From the NCBI RefSeq assembly GCF_004210375.1, contig NC_134834.1:158739290-158803289 (forward strand): a stretch of DNA of 64,000 nt, read 5' to 3'. Origin of the DNA: Tachypleus tridentatus (Eukaryota > Arthropoda > Merostomata > Xiphosura > Limulidae). The notes beneath the pieces are model-generated. The model searched no databases. It was not told the DNA's origin and saw nothing but the letters and a program-made list of their open reading frames with translations. Shown here piece by piece: positions 1 through 12,272 of the stretch. Both the position numbers and the translations under genes were made by a program. Within the stretch, counting starts at the first letter, position 1. Each line of letters opens with the position of its first letter.

Positions 1-1167
1 GGTTTTGCAATTTTTTTCTACTTAATTCTATTAACAACTATGATAGTATCCTAAACATTTAACCATTATTATTATAAAAAAACACAACAACAAACAAATC
101 CAGCTTTCGTTAAGTTTTAACCTCAGACAAATCAAAGATATTTGTTCTTTTATTGTACAAATGATGTGTTTTAGAATTTTAATATTTTTAATGATTCTCA
201 TATTTTTTTATTTTTTAATTCAGTTGTTGGATAAATATAGCGCCCAGAGAAATTAATATGGTGAATAGTATATGCTATATGTAGCTTTTATTTTATTTTA
301 CCCATATCTGTATAATTTTTAATTACGAACAAACTGTTGAAACAATCTAACTTTCATCTTAGTTTTATCACTTGCTGTTTCTTAAGTTTTTACTCCTGCA
401 GATGTCACTGTAGAAAAATTAAGATTAAATTAGGTGAAAAGACACGTGACATAACCATTTAAGAAAAAAACTTCCGAGTTATGTTAAAACTTAGCAGCTC
501 AACTAGGCCGATAGTTAATTAATGTCAGCTGTATAGTTCTAGGTAATGTATGTTTCGTGTTTTTGTTTTAACTCACGAGATCTACTGCTGTTATTTGTAG
601 TCAAGTACAAAGTTACACACTAGGCTATCTGTGCCGTATCCAGAGAGCTACTAATTTGATATCGGAAGTCAAAATCTGAAAGACATTTTTTGCTGCACCT
701 AGACGTAATTGTTTATGGCCTGACCTAACTTGAACTACTGGTCCGAGGGAAACAGTCAGTAGCATCCAACACCACAATGGACTGATTAATAGGGTTTACT
801 GTAACTTTTATAACATATTAATGGCTTAAAATATATATCGTATTTAAAATCCTCATGATTTGATCCAGTAACCTTTCTATCTACATTCCAGAACACTAAC
901 TACTAGGCTACGCCCGGATCATCTGCTGGATTTCTGGAAAGTTGTACATCAGTCACTTGTTGTAACACTAACAATGATCCCAAATTCAAAGCAAAACACA
1001 TAAATTCTTCATTTTAATTCGTAAAATGTGTTTTTGGTGAGTGACAATAATTCTTACCACTGACCAGTGACAGAAGCTGATAAAACTCGAAAATTCGAGT
1101 ATCACACATTACCTCGTTTTGTTTGTTTCGTTGAATTTTGTGCATAATTATTGTAGTAGTGTCTGCA
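1..1167. other. no gene seen
   Basis: AT-rich sequence. A possible head fragment of a SINE near 860-915 (AACTACTAGGCTACGCCC) is too short to call. Nothing else is recognisable. Confidence 0.6.
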
Positions 1168-1378
1168 CTAGCAGTTTGTAATTTAGAAGTGATAGTCTAA
1201 GGAGAGAGAAGTCAACACTAACCACCACAAACTCTTGAGTTATTCTTTTACCAACGAATAGTGAGACTGACCGTCACATTATAAGCCCTTATAACAAAAG
1301 GATGAGCATGTGTAATGACGGAGATTCCAGCTCGCATATTGCGAGTCGGTCACCCTAACCATCAGGCCATGCCAGGCT
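1168..1378 (-). mobile_element. family-A SINE, old copy without tail
   Basis: Contains CAAACTCTTGAGTTATTC, ACGAATAGTGAGACTGACCG, the GATGAGCATG part and a head with GCGAGTCGGTCACCC. Confidence 0.85.
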
Positions 1379-1699
1379 TCCATTAGCTTACAAGCAGATC
1401 TTCTAATATGTTGGCCTTCAATAGCAATCTTATACTTGAAGACGTTTCTTCAATTTCTTAAAATAATCTTTAACGATTTAAAGGAGATAAAAATATAGAA
1501 AACAAAACAAAAACGGTACAATTAAAACAGAATTGAAACCTGTTCTCTTTTTAAATTAAAAATATGGAATACTTATACAACGATTAATTGAGTAGACTAC
1601 TGATTTGTTGTTTTGATACTTAAGCATCGTGAATCTAATTTTAGTGACATAGTTCTCTGTTTCTGCTTACTCTTGTGTAGCTTTTATTGTTTTTGAACT

Positions 1700-1912
1700 A
1701 TTAGACTAGAGGAGAGGTAATGAGTCAACAGCATCACTAGTTATTGGGCTACTCTAGTCGAATATTGTGATTTAAGTATCACTTTTATAACACATCCACA
1801 GCCCCAAAGTACGAAACTCGATTTTTCGTAAACGGGACACGAACATTGGACCAACATATTTAGCCTTCGATACAATGAACACTAAGCCACAGCCAATTCA
1901 ACCACTTAGTTT
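1700..1912 (-). mobile_element. SINE-like old copy
   Basis: Shows the family-A order in diverged form: GAGGAGAGGTAATGAG, GGGCTACTCTAGTCGAATA, TTATAACACATCCACAGCCC, then a tRNA-like end. Confidence 0.65.
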
Positions 1913-2494
1913 AACATCAGTGAACACAAATTTATTCAAAACTAATTGTTATGTTATCTTTTTCTCGTGGGTAAACAACCTTATAATGGGGTATATATTC
2001 ACAACTTTATAATAGGGTATATATTCACGTAGAGGTGACCAACTTGCATACGTATTCTATATATCGATGTTCCCCGGATCTTCATTACATGTTCAATGAA
2101 ATATTACCTGATAATGAAGATACGACCCTATAATTATAGAATTTAGGAGTTCCTTTAGTTATAATTCTGTGCACGGTATTCTGTTAGTCAATGAGATGAG
2201 ATTTATGGATACTAATATACTCTTAAGCCTTTGTCTTTTACTTCTAATCAGCGTTAGGTTTCAGTTTTTTAAAAATGATGAGAGGTTATGCTTGAATCTT
2301 GGAGTCTCTGATCAATTCGTTCTTCCCTCTTGAACATAGAGTGTTGCTTAGGTTATTTATCCGCTAATCATTTAAAAAAAAACTGATCAGCTGGAAAACA
2401 GTAGCATCCCTCACCATAAGGGCTTCATCTTCTGTTATTTTTTAAATTGAATAACTAAACTGATAGTCAATTTTACAACGCGCTACAAGTGAAC

Positions 2495-2545
2495 ATGCAG
2501 AGGGTGTTCAGTGGTATCATGCAGAGGGTGTTCAGTGGTATCATG
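2495..2545. repeat. short tandem duplication
   Basis: CATGCAGAGGGTGTTCAGTG plus GTAT is present twice in direct contact. Confidence 0.9.
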
Positions 2546-2605
2546 CATCGAACTCCGAACTTTTCGATCTTTCATACCCTATAACTACTAAGCCACACCC
2601 TCTCT
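2500..2605 (-). mobile_element. SINE head fragment
   Basis: Contains ATCGAACTCCGAAC and AACTACTAAGCCACACC, like a reversed tRNA-like head. Overlaps the short duplication at 2495-2545. Weak. Confidence 0.45.
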
Positions 2606-2717
2606 GTAACAGAAGGAAAGTGTAACGTATCGACAGTACTTGTGTTATAGGTTTCTTGTCTTGTGATTTATTTTAACTTTGATCTCACGTGATTTTTTAG
2701 TATCACGGTTTCAACTC

Positions 2718-2895
2718 CTAGTGTGGTCTGTTGGTTAAGATGCTCGACTCATCATTTGTGGGGCTCAGAATCGAAACACATCGTCAAGCATACTAGCCCT
2801 TTCAAGATGTTATAATGTGGTGGTCAAATCCCATTAACAGTTAGATAAGAGCAGCGCAGAATTAATTCGTGGTAGTTAGTGTTAACTAGCTAGCT
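2718..2895 (+). mobile_element. SINE, diverged, body shortened
   Basis: Head AGTGTGGTCTGTTGGTTAAG, GACTCATCATTTG loop, then TATAATGTGGTGGTCAAATC. The end of the body is poorly preserved. Confidence 0.65.
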
Positions 2896-3183
2896 TTCCT
2901 TTAATATGTCAATTCAAAATGTTGACTAGTGCCGTCAGCATTCGAGCAGTTTTGTGCAAAACTCAACACAGACACAAAACATTTGACGACGCATCCATAT
3001 AAAAAAGCCAAAATAAAACACCTAAGTAATTTAATAATAAATTTATTCATCCATCGGGACAGGTGCGGCATAGCGATTAACGTACACTTCAAAATAATGA
3101 ACAGTACCGTTAGCTCTCGAGTGGCTTAGCGCGAAATTCAATAAACAAATAAATTACTTGATACTGACGCAGTTTATTACGAA

Positions 3184-3472
3184 GTTTGTTTATTTTGTTG
3201 TTGTTGTTTTTTAATTTCGCGCAAAGCTACACGAGGGCTATTTGCGCTAGCCGTCCCTAATTTAGCAGTGTAAGACTAGAGGGAAGGCAAGTAATCATCA
3301 CTACCCACCACCAACTCTTGGGCTACTCTTTTACCAAAATAGTGGGATTGGTTATCACATTATAACTCCCTCACGGCTGAAAGGGCGAGCATGTTTAGTG
3401 AGACTGGGATTTGAACCCGCGACCCTCGGATTACGAGTCGAACGCCTTAACCCACCTGGCCATGTTGGACCT
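3184..3472 (-). mobile_element. family-A SINE (full length)
   Basis: Reads tail to head on the plus strand. It has the A-rich tail complement, the AGCTACACGAGGGCTATTTG motif, the conserved body (GCTACTCTTTTACC) and a tRNA-like head with B box GGATTTGAACCCGCG. Complete but moderately diverged. Confidence 0.93.
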
Positions 3473-3474
3473 TA

Positions 3475-5644
3475 TTACGAAGTAACGAGGAGAAAACGTT
3501 AAGAAACTGGGTACATTTATTTTAACCTGATTGGTTGTTCCATGAACAAACACAACTTTAAGAAGGAAAGTATAATCGTCCAAGTTTGTACAAATGTCTT
3601 TTAGAGCATATAATGCATTGATTTTAATTTGATTGTATATTGTGAAACGAAATACATAATTGAATTAACTGGTATGGTATAAACTCAAACTTACCAATAA
3701 AATCGTATAGTAAAGCCAGTAATTTACAAACTTAAGTAACTGACCTAGCACAGCTGATCAACAGCAACGATATGAACTCAAAACGTTTTGGTCTTCCGAT
3801 GTTTTGCCGCTTCACAAAATTAAATACTTATCCAGGGTTAACGTCAGTTACCGTATTAAGTTTTGATCAATTTAGTATATGCAATTATGGGATGAGGTAA
3901 TGAAACCTAGTAAACACGCTGACATTTTCATTGAAAGAGCATGTTCGGTTAAAACACTTAAATTAAGTATATATTTTATTTACAAACTCCTTTCATAAAA
4001 GAACAGTCAAAACATAACATACAACTAATTTAACAATAGCGCTATCCCTTCATTGGTGTGGCCTCGTGGTTAACTTGTTCAGTTGTGAAACCTGAAGGTT
4101 CACGATTGATGGTTATAAGGGTGAGTGCTAAACATCACCATTCACAAGTGTAGCCCAAAGCGGCGGGTCCTGGTGAGGTAAATAGCTGCTCTTCCATTAG
4201 TTTATCAATTCAAAATTAGGGACATTTGTTCGCGAAATTCCCCTTGGTGGACTCAGTCGCTTTGCTATAAGAAAACATACGTGCATACATATATGCGCGA
4301 AAAGTTTTTTTGTAACTTTACACAACAAATAAACGAATATTAAACTACCTCTTTACACGCTAACTTATCTACTTAGTGTGGGTTTTATTAGGTCGTTTAG
4401 TTTTAATAAATCATTCTGTGTGAAATATCACGCTCGTTTTCCTTAAGTAAGTGGAACCGTAGTTTTTGTGTTTTTTTATTACAGGAGTAAAAACATTAAC
4501 ATACTACCACTTATGTTGTGATTAAATAGATCCAATAAATCACTGAAACCAAGAAACACAAATAAAAAAATTACAGAGTTAAAAGCAAAGAGAACAAAAT
4601 GAACCGAGATAAAAAAAATTCCCCTCAGAAAAACAAGAACAACAGAAAAGATTACAACAACAGCTCCGAAGTAATTATGAAAATTGTGCTTAATTAAAAC
4701 CAATCTAAATAACACCTTAACAACAAAGCAAAGTTTTACGATAATGTATTTGAGAAAAACAACAACACTGATTTCGGTTAACACATAAAGGTAATGTATA
4801 GTTGGATAATAGGTCAAAATTTAAAAACGAAGCCACGAAAAGATTACATTGTTATCAAGAACCACTAAATTCGGCCATCTATTCAAAGAAAGTTTCCATT
4901 CATGTCTATTGAAAGGACTAGTTATTTGTTGATGTGTTTTTTATGTAAGTAAAATAAAAACTTCACTTATTACTTTCTTATTATTTAATAACGTCATTCA
5001 TGGCAAACCTGTATTAACAAATTATGAACTATAATTTCTTCCGTTGACAAACTTTAACAAATAACGTATCTTTATATCTTAATCAATGAATTATTATATT
5101 TTGCTTATTATTATAATTTTCCTGTTGTTGTTGCCCAAATCTAAGAGTAACGAGATTAGTTAAAAAGTACAGACCAGGAAGAAGACAGTTTAGAACCCTT
5201 GTTTATAAAATACAATAGAACACCGCTCCACTGACCACCTGCTGTGTCGCTCCATTCAGTCCGCGTTTAATCACTTTCCTCTGATGGTTTATCAGACTGT
5301 TTTATAAAATGCCTTTTTTTTTTTTAACTTTGCTCGTACATGAGGGGTGGCGCTTGAGTTTCACTACCTGCACTCTGAATAGTTAGAAAAAATTAATAAT
5401 TGTGAGAAATTACCAGTTATCAAAGGGGATGATACATAAACCGGAAATCACGAACAACTGTTTAACTTTTTAACTGTTTAAAATTGTACAACAAATGACA
5501 TGTAACAGGATATTTTCTTTTCTTATGTTTTGATCCCGTGCAAAGCCTGGCCATAATGACCAAACTATGTATGAAAGAACTCAAGTGACTTTAAAATAAT
5601 TTTTTGCTTAATCTCTCTCGCTCTTAACAAACGAGCTACTTCGT
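3475..5644. other. no gene seen apart from a SINE remnant
   Basis: AT-rich. An open frame at 4479-4817 on the minus strand is Phe/Val/Leu-rich low-complexity translation without family features. I see no splice-supported exon. Confidence 0.55.
4055..4292 (+). mobile_element. composite SINE remnant
   Basis: Begins with a tRNA-like head (GTGTGGCCTCGTGGTTAAC) and ends in the family-B tail (GGTGGACTCAGTCGCTTTGC then TATAAGAAAACA). Either two nested fragments or a chimera. Confidence 0.6.
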
Positions 5645-5785
5645 GTAGATCAGCCCCCCTAATCCCAGTGACACAATAGGAAGTCAGTAAGTCTGAAAGC
5701 TTATGAGCTGAAAACCGAATTTCGATCTTCGTGGTGAGCACACACAGATAGCCCATTGTGTAGCTTTATGTTTAACTCCAAAATT
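5645..5785 (+). mobile_element. family-C SINE
   Basis: Short tRNA-like element with CAGTAAGTCTGAAAGC, CCGAATTTCGATCTTCG and the typical end AGCCCATTGTGTAGCTTTAT. Confidence 0.78.
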
Positions 5786-6233
5786 AACAATAAAATGACA
5801 ATCTGAAGAATATAAACCTTTTCTGTTTATATTCACAACAATGTTAGAGAAAATCTTTTCTATTTAGTCTTCTGTGGTAAAGTAGAATAAATGGCTTTCT
5901 TCGTACAAATCAATGGTAAAAGTCAACAAGTATTTGATGAATATACGGTCATGAATTATTTTCATTCTTGAAAATAAGTCACTTTTTCTGTTGTTTCTAT
6001 TTTTATATCATTATTTAAGATAGAAAAGTTTTTTTTCAGTTGCTTTGTTATGATTATAGTGAAATTTCTATTATTTTCAGTTGCTGTCTTATGAGTATAC
6101 CAAAACATCTTACCGTATACCTGAAATTCATTATTTTACTGTTAGCTTGTTTATTTAAAGCAGACACCTTCGACTATCTACTGTGTTCACTACGGAAATT
6201 GAAACCAGAGTTTTAGCGTTCTAAGTCCGTAGA

Positions 6234-6355
6234 TTTGTTCCCCAGCGACACAGCGGTATGTCTACGGAATAGCAACACAAGAAATCGAGTTTCGATACCA
6301 GTGCTGGGCAGATCCTGGATAGGCTATTGTGTAGCTTCATGTTTAATTCAAGAAA
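6234..6355 (+). mobile_element. family-C SINE
   Basis: TTCCCCAGCGACACAGCGGT, B box CGAGTTTCGATACCAG, and GGCTATTGTGTAGCTTCATG. Confidence 0.83.
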
Positions 6356-6663
6356 ACCCGTGTAAAAGGAATTGACAATGTTGATACATCAACATTTATA
6401 ACTAACAGCAAGAATTATAGGACCAGAGGACACGAACATAGTTTTAGGCAAGGTAGAAGCCGTCTTCAGCTCAGACAGTTTCATTTGTCAAATAGGTGTG
6501 GAGATAGTAAACTTAAATGAGTTTAAAAAAAAGCTTGATAGATATATGAATGATTAAGGGCTGGCTTTGATTTTTTTTTTTTCATTTAATAGTATTAGTT
6601 TGTCTTAGAGAATGGACCAATCAAGATGGGAAAACCAATCAAAATTATTTTATAACATTCTTC

Positions 6664-6938
6664 ATGGCCCGGCATGGCCAAGCATGTTAAGGCGTTCGAC
6701 TCGTAATCCGAGGTTCACGGGTTCGAATCCCGGTTGTACCAAACATGCTCGCCTTTTCAGCCGTGGGGGCGTTATTATGTGACGGTCAGTCCCACTATTC
6801 TTTGGTTAAAGAGTAGTCCAAGAGTTGGCAGTGGGTGGTGATGACTAGTTGCCTTTCCTCTAGTCTTGCTCTGCTAAATTAGGGACAGCTAGCGCAGATA
6901 GCCCTCGTGTAGCTTTGCGCGAAATTCAAAACAAACAG
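6664..6938 (+). mobile_element. family-A SINE (full length)
   Basis: The head GGCCCGGCATGGCCAAGC holds a tRNA-like A box, a CGT anticodon-like loop in GACTCGTAATCC, and B box GGGTTCGAATCCCGG. Body and AAACAAAC tail are intact. The head resembles tRNA-Thr(CGT) (inference). Confidence 0.95.
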
Positions 6939-6954
6939 TAAGAAACCACCCACG

Positions 6955-7185
6955 CGTAAAGCTGTACTAGGGCTATCTACGATACCTGTTCGTAACTGTT
7001 AATTGTCAGACAAGTATGAGGCAGCTATTCAACAGAACCCACCGACAATATTGGGACACTCTAATCGAATGCTGGAACTTAACTGTTACTCTTATGATGC
7101 ATCAACGACTCCAAAGTGCGAAGTGCGATTTTGCAATAAAGAGACGCGAACCATTGGTTGACTGAGAAATAAAAAAGAATAGATT
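6955..7185 (-). mobile_element. SINE-like old copy
   Basis: GCTGTACTAGGGCTATCTAC, ACCCACCGACAATATTGGG and AAAGTGCGAAGTGCGATTTT follow family-A order with many changes. Starts right after the SINE at 6664-6938. Confidence 0.6.
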
Positions 7186-7251
7186 GGGTTGAGCTACCTG
7201 AACCGACTGACAAGTTACATTCACGGATGCATCTACTGTCTCTTTTTGTAT

Positions 7252-7368
7252 TGTTGTTCCCCAGTGGCACAACAGTATGTCTGCGTACTCAAATCGCTAG
7301 AAACCGGGTTTCGATGCCCATGGTGTAGCTTTGTGCTTAATTCCAAAAACAAATAAATAAACAAACTT
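7252..7368 (+). mobile_element. family-C SINE
   Basis: TGTTCCCCAGTGGCACAAC, CCGGGTTTCGATGCCCA, GTGTAGCTTTGTGCTTAATT; about 25 bases are missing before the tail. Confidence 0.82.
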
Positions 7369-7847
7369 TCTCTATTGTTCTGCTGGTTGCGTAGAATCAT
7401 AAGCTAAAATAATTGATTTATTTAGTGTGTTGTGCGCTACTGTTTCCTCACAGATATCAGTCGATCGGTCAACTCATATGTATGTATGTTTGTGTGCATG
7501 CCTTAAACCAGCGGTATGAATGCGTGAATATGGAGTTTGCTGGAAACGCAATACATTGTTTTGTTCATGTTTAATCGCCATACACACACATACAAAGTTT
7601 TTCTTCATTAATAATCAGTATGCGTTGTAACTCGGAGACAAATTTTGAGAATAATTTATGTTATCCATTGTACAGAAACTCTTATTTTCTATTATTTATT
7701 AATTAAATAATGCGCTTTCCCCATAAAGTTTAAAAGTAATAGACTAAAGATAAATTTATATTGAGCAATGCAATTTATGGCATCCTATCTTCCTCACCCT
7801 GACCAAGTTGGTGTGTGATAAACTGCATTTAATGTAAGATTTATCAG

Positions 7848-7962
7848 AAAACAACCGTGCTTATAACTGATAAAGCGAGCATCTTTGGTGAGGCGGGGTT
7901 TCTAACCTTCGATCCGCAGATTGCGAGTCGATCGCCCTAACCACCTGGCCATACAGGGCCCC
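7848..7962 (-). mobile_element. family-A SINE head fragment
   Basis: GCGAGCATCTTTGGTGAGG to CCACCTGGCCATACAGGGCC. Only the head side is present. Confidence 0.8.
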
Positions 7963-9060
7963 TGTTAGTGGGTATTTGCCTGGTAAAATAAAATGTGTGT
8001 TTTATGAATACTGTGTCATGTAATCTTATGTAGTTTGTTTGATATAAAAATAATCAAATTAATTCGATCATGCACTCTTTCTTTTCTTTGGTCTCCCAAG
8101 AACATTGAAAGACGACAACTATGGGCTACCGTGACAAAACATTCAAGTCATTAAACAGCGCAGTAGTGTATGTGCTGACCGTTTTGACAGAACTGGCCAA
8201 ACTATAAAACTATGACCAGATGCTATATTGACAATATTTAAAATTTCTAAGTGATAAATACTGAAATACACAACTATTCAAACCTACATCACCTTCACGC
8301 TTCCAAACTCAGTTATTACAGTATAAGATCATTGCTAGTATTTTGTTTTGCACTTGTTAAAATTATTATTGTAACTACATGGGTTTTAAGTAAATTTAAA
8401 TATGCGAGGTGTTTTTTTACCCATCAAATTAGAATAATTTATCCAGACCTTATTCAAAGGCAAAAAAATTTAGACAAGTTATTAAAGATATCGTGTTTAT
8501 TTAATGCTATGCCATGTGTATCCGATTTCAGAAATCTATCGGTCTCAAATCACCTATGAAAGAAAAACCTGTAGAACTAAATATAAATCTGCCAGAAGAA
8601 GTATCAAGGACTCAATAGGTCCTACCAGGAAGTTATCAGTAATTATAACTAGTCCTTAAATAACGAAGAATAAATTTCACCAGGTTGTGGGAACGTTTAA
8701 GGCCTGCAAAAAACAAAAGGCTTATGCTAGGTCAGCAGAAAACTGGCAGGTAGCATAAGAATTTCTGGTTGAAGTTAAGCACAAAGGTACACAATGAACT
8801 ATCTGTTCTAGCGTTTTAAGTCCACAGTTATACGACTGTGCTACTGGGTGGGGGGCTAGCAGAAGAAGTAGAGTTCCTGTAAAACCCTACAGCTAGGTCA
8901 GTATAAAATCAGAAATGTAAAATGGTATAGACTCCATACAGAGCTCACATTAGAATCCTGGGACTTATGCAGACCTACTGATAAGGACGTATACCGGGGG
9001 TACTAGCTATAGCTGACGAAGTGTACAGTGATCCAAAAGGATGGAAAACCATCATGTAAA
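7963..9060. other. region upstream of P-element relic
   Basis: Contains an unrecognised 102-codon plus-strand frame (8251-8559) and a SINE piece at 8775-8852. The part from about 8560 has coding-like base content and could be the missing N-terminal part of the transposase relic, but no motif could be read. Confidence 0.4.
8775..8852 (-). mobile_element. family-C SINE, partial
   Basis: AAGTTAAGCACAAAGGTACA, then AATGAACTATCTGTTC and a head remnant. The CGAT B-box part is lost. Confidence 0.6.
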
Positions 9061-9960
9061 GATTACCAGCGTGTTTACAAGTTCTTTGTCTTGACACTAC
9101 AGTTCTACTCTGTAAAGTTTTTTTTAATTATGTCCACAACACATTCAGCTTGAGATTGCCACACCCACACACCATCAGGAAATGGTACATCGGGATTTAG
9201 TCATGAAGGACTTCAATCTCTGGGAAATAAAATCCACAAAACTGAAAAGAATAGTAGGAAGTGGTTTGTGCGTTGATTCTGAATGAAACGGCCATTAGAA
9301 AGCATGCTGAGTGGGATGGCGAAAAGATGGTAAATAACAATGACACTGGCTCTTTCATCGCTAAAGATTGCACCTCTGGTGGCTAAAGCTTCAGTTTTCA
9401 TGGTAATTTGCAGTGATGATCACTGGAGGTTTACAGTTGGATGTTTTCTTATAAATGGCTAATAGGTGCTAACATGCTAATCTGGTGTGTCAGTATAAGT
9501 TTAAGCCGTCAGATGTTGGTGTGAAGGTTATTATTGTCACATGTGATAGGTCTTCACGTTGCTTCTCCATGCTGAAAGAGCATGGAATATTCATGTATCC
9601 TGTAAGCCTGGACCTTAGTTTTCCAAACCCATCTTAACACTATGAACAGATTTATTTCTTACTAAATTTTTGCTACATAATGAAGCTGGTGAGGACCACC
9701 TTCGACTCATGTGGCATCGTCATTAATGAGTCTTATAAGATATTGAAATAGCAACATCTAGAAAGCCACAACAAATTGCAATAAGAAGATGTCTTGGGAC
9801 AATCTCAAACCAGCTCAAGTAGTATGAAGGTTTCAGAAGATTAATGATAATCTTGATGTCCAGACATTAAGTTCATGTGTTACAGCTGAAGAATTGTGCT
9901 GATAGTAAACTTACTTGTAGGATTATGGAGCTTTATGATAAACTATTTGACATACTGAAC
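9061..9960 (+). pseudogene. P-element/THAP9-like transposase relic
   Basis: Broken pieces in all three plus-strand frames follow the order of the P-element/THAP9 transposase catalytic core. They are YKFFVLTLQFYS near 9076, GFSHEGLQSLGNK at 9193, LILNETAIRKHAEWDGEKM at 9273, ASVFMVICSDDHWRF then TVGCFLING ending at 9459, VKVIIVTCDRSSRCFSML from about 9524, CYIMKLVRTTFDSCGIVIN from about 9671 and MELYDKLFDILN ending at 9960. In the family these surround an RNase-H-like catalytic domain with a GTP-binding insertion. The usual aspartate of the LILDE-type motif reads Asn here. Several frameshifts and stops mean it cannot encode a transposase. I found no N-terminal THAP zinc finger and no terminal inverted repeats by eye. 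A family-C SINE piece at about 8775-8852 lies just upstream and may interrupt the element. Confidence 0.8.
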
Positions 9961-11690
9961 TTAAGTTACTTTCTGGCTCGCAGCTACAAGGTATCCATAA
10001 AAACTCACCAATAAAAACTCTATGATTTTTTTTAGGTAGAACTTACCAGTATGCAGCAATATGGGTGATCGAGACAAAAATTCGATTACCTGTATCATAT
10101 GTAAAATAAACTTGTCGATTTTCTGTCTTTTACGAACAATATTTGAAGCCAGATGCAACACAGTTGTTCTACTTGTTGAACTACAAGTTCAGCCAGAATC
10201 ATATTGAGCTGTTTTTGTTGCTCTCAGGTCATAAAACATTCCTGATATATGCAAGCTACTGTTGATTACAATGTTGAATTTGTAGCTCGTGTAGCTATCC
10301 AGAGTATTCATTGTTTTGAGTGCTAAGTACCTCTGAGAGTAGCTGAGTATAGAACTGAAGAACGAAGTCTCTCATTTGTATCAAGCCCAAAATTGGGCTT
10401 ACAAAGCTCTTTCATAGAGCAAACAAGATTTTTGAAGCCTTGAAAGATGTTTCAGATTTGCCATTGTGTCATAATGTACTCAATCCTAGCAGAGGTATAT
10501 ACTACCTTCAACGATTTACTTCAGCATGTGTTTGATTTGTATCCCAATAACGATCATATATATTTCTTGATAAAGTGCATATCTTGTCAGGTTTCATCAC
10601 CTGACCATGTTATTCATATACATTGCCACTGGTATGCTATTGAAGATAAGGTTGTATCACTTGGCTATGCCATTCACGTACACTAATACTGGTAAGCTGG
10701 TTAGAAAGATTCATGACAAGCTAATTCTATTTAAACATCAGTTGAATTTTATTGGTAATTACCCTTACTACCCACATACATGGTTATTAATATATGCCTT
10801 TATGGTAAAGTATTGTGTGCTTGTAGTATTAGAACTAGAAATAAAAACAATTTTGTTTTCGGTTGCCCAAATGAACTTGCATAATAATGCCGACCCTAAA
10901 GTTTATCAATGCTTCCCTCCCCACAAATAAAATAATGTTCTGATCGACCCTAACAAAAACGCCTTTCCATTAATTTCTTTATTAAGTTATTGCACCATTC
11001 TGCTGCCATATTGTTCAAGTTGAAGGTCATAGGAAACCATGTATCTCATTCGTTAGCTACTAACTTTTAATACAGTACGTGTATCTTCAGAAAATTTAGC
11101 TGACGTTCAGTAAATATTATACATGAAAACTTTTATTTTATTGAAGTATTTTTACTAAAGATTTGTCTATGAATATATCGAATTTTTATTCATCTAGTCC
11201 AACTGAAAGGTGATATTCATGTTAAGATGAAAATCTGAGATATTTGGGTAACCTCTAAAACCTCCGAAATACATTTTAAACGTTTTTTCATTAAACCGTA
11301 AACTTTATATTTTATTTTTTTCCATTCTAATTATATACACGTTTTGTCAATTTGACCGATCTCGTTACCACAAATACAAAACAAAAATTGAAATAAATCT
11401 AAATTACGTTCTCTTTCCTTCTAGAATATTTTCAAGTTGTAACATGAACCTATGTTTATTTATCCTAAGTAGTTTTAAACTCATAGTAGTATGCATCTGT
11501 TTATGCATAGATTTTATTGTTCTGTGTTTAATTACCAATTGCGCCATTATAGATTGTATCCTGAAATGTACAACTCACGTTACGCTATCGAATTACATTA
11601 TCTTTGTTGTCTAATGCTTTATTATATTTCATTATTTTCTATTCTACTCTATTTATGCTTTTATTATCTTATATTCTATTCTATTTATAA
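9961..11690. other. downstream of P-element relic
   Basis: Frames at 10447-10686 and 10607-10930 are unrecognised. Part may be the decayed C-terminal end of the transposase. From 11000 the sequence is plain AT-rich. Confidence 0.4.
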
Positions 11691-11963
11691 TGGCCCGGAA
11701 TGGCCAGGTGGGTTAAGGCGTTCGATTCATAATCCGAGGGCCGTGGGGTCGACTCCCGGTTGTACCAAACACGTTCGTCCTTTCAGCCGTGGGGGCGTTA
11801 TAATGTGATGGTTAATCCCACTATTCGTTAGTAAAAGAGTAGCCCAACAGTTGGCGGTGGGTGGTGATGACTAGCTGCCTTCCATCTAGTCTTACACTAC
11901 TACATTAGGGACGGCGAGCGCAGATAGCCCTTGAGTAGCTTTGCACAAAATTCAAAATAACAA
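11691..11963 (+). mobile_element. family-A SINE (full length)
   Basis: Head GGCCCGGAATGGCCAGGTG, body with GTAAAAGAGTAGCCCAA, tail AAATTCAAAATAACAAA. The B box has one change (GGGGTCGACTCCCGG). Confidence 0.94.
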
Positions 11964-12152
11964 ATCTATTTATAATTATATTTATATTTTTTTATTTTAT
12001 TATATTTATATTTTTATTATTTATTTTACCTAATCTAACTTAAATATTTTTTATTTGTACATTTTAGTTCTGCAGTGATCATATGCCTAAATAGTATAAT
12101 ACTTTTTTTGGGTGCTTAGCGTCTAGTACAATCTGATATATTACAGCTACAT

Positions 12153-12272
12153 TTATATCAAGTTCCCCACTAGTACAGCAGTAAGTCTACGGATCTACAA
12201 CGCTAAAACCAGGCGTTCGATTTCCCTCCGTAGACTCAGTAGATAGCCTCATGTGGCTTTGTTATAAGAAAC
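12153..12272 (+). mobile_element. family-B SINE
   Basis: A short (about 120 bp) element with a tRNA-like start: TACAGCAGTAAGTCTACGG, GATCTACAACGCT and B box GCGTTCGATTTCC, ending in GTGGCTTTGTTATAAGAAAC. Confidence 0.85.

Noticed and set aside
4479..4817. 112-codon Phe/Val/Leu-rich minus-strand frame
   Set aside because: Composition is what T-rich DNA gives; no signal peptide, motif or splice evidence.
6664..6740. Free-standing tRNA gene (A box, B box, CGT anticodon-like loop)
   Set aside because: The same head is followed by the same body in over 15 places, so these are SINE heads; acceptor-stem pairing is poor.
11491..11808. 105-codon plus-strand frame
   Set aside because: The second half is translated SINE; the first half is low-complexity AT-rich.
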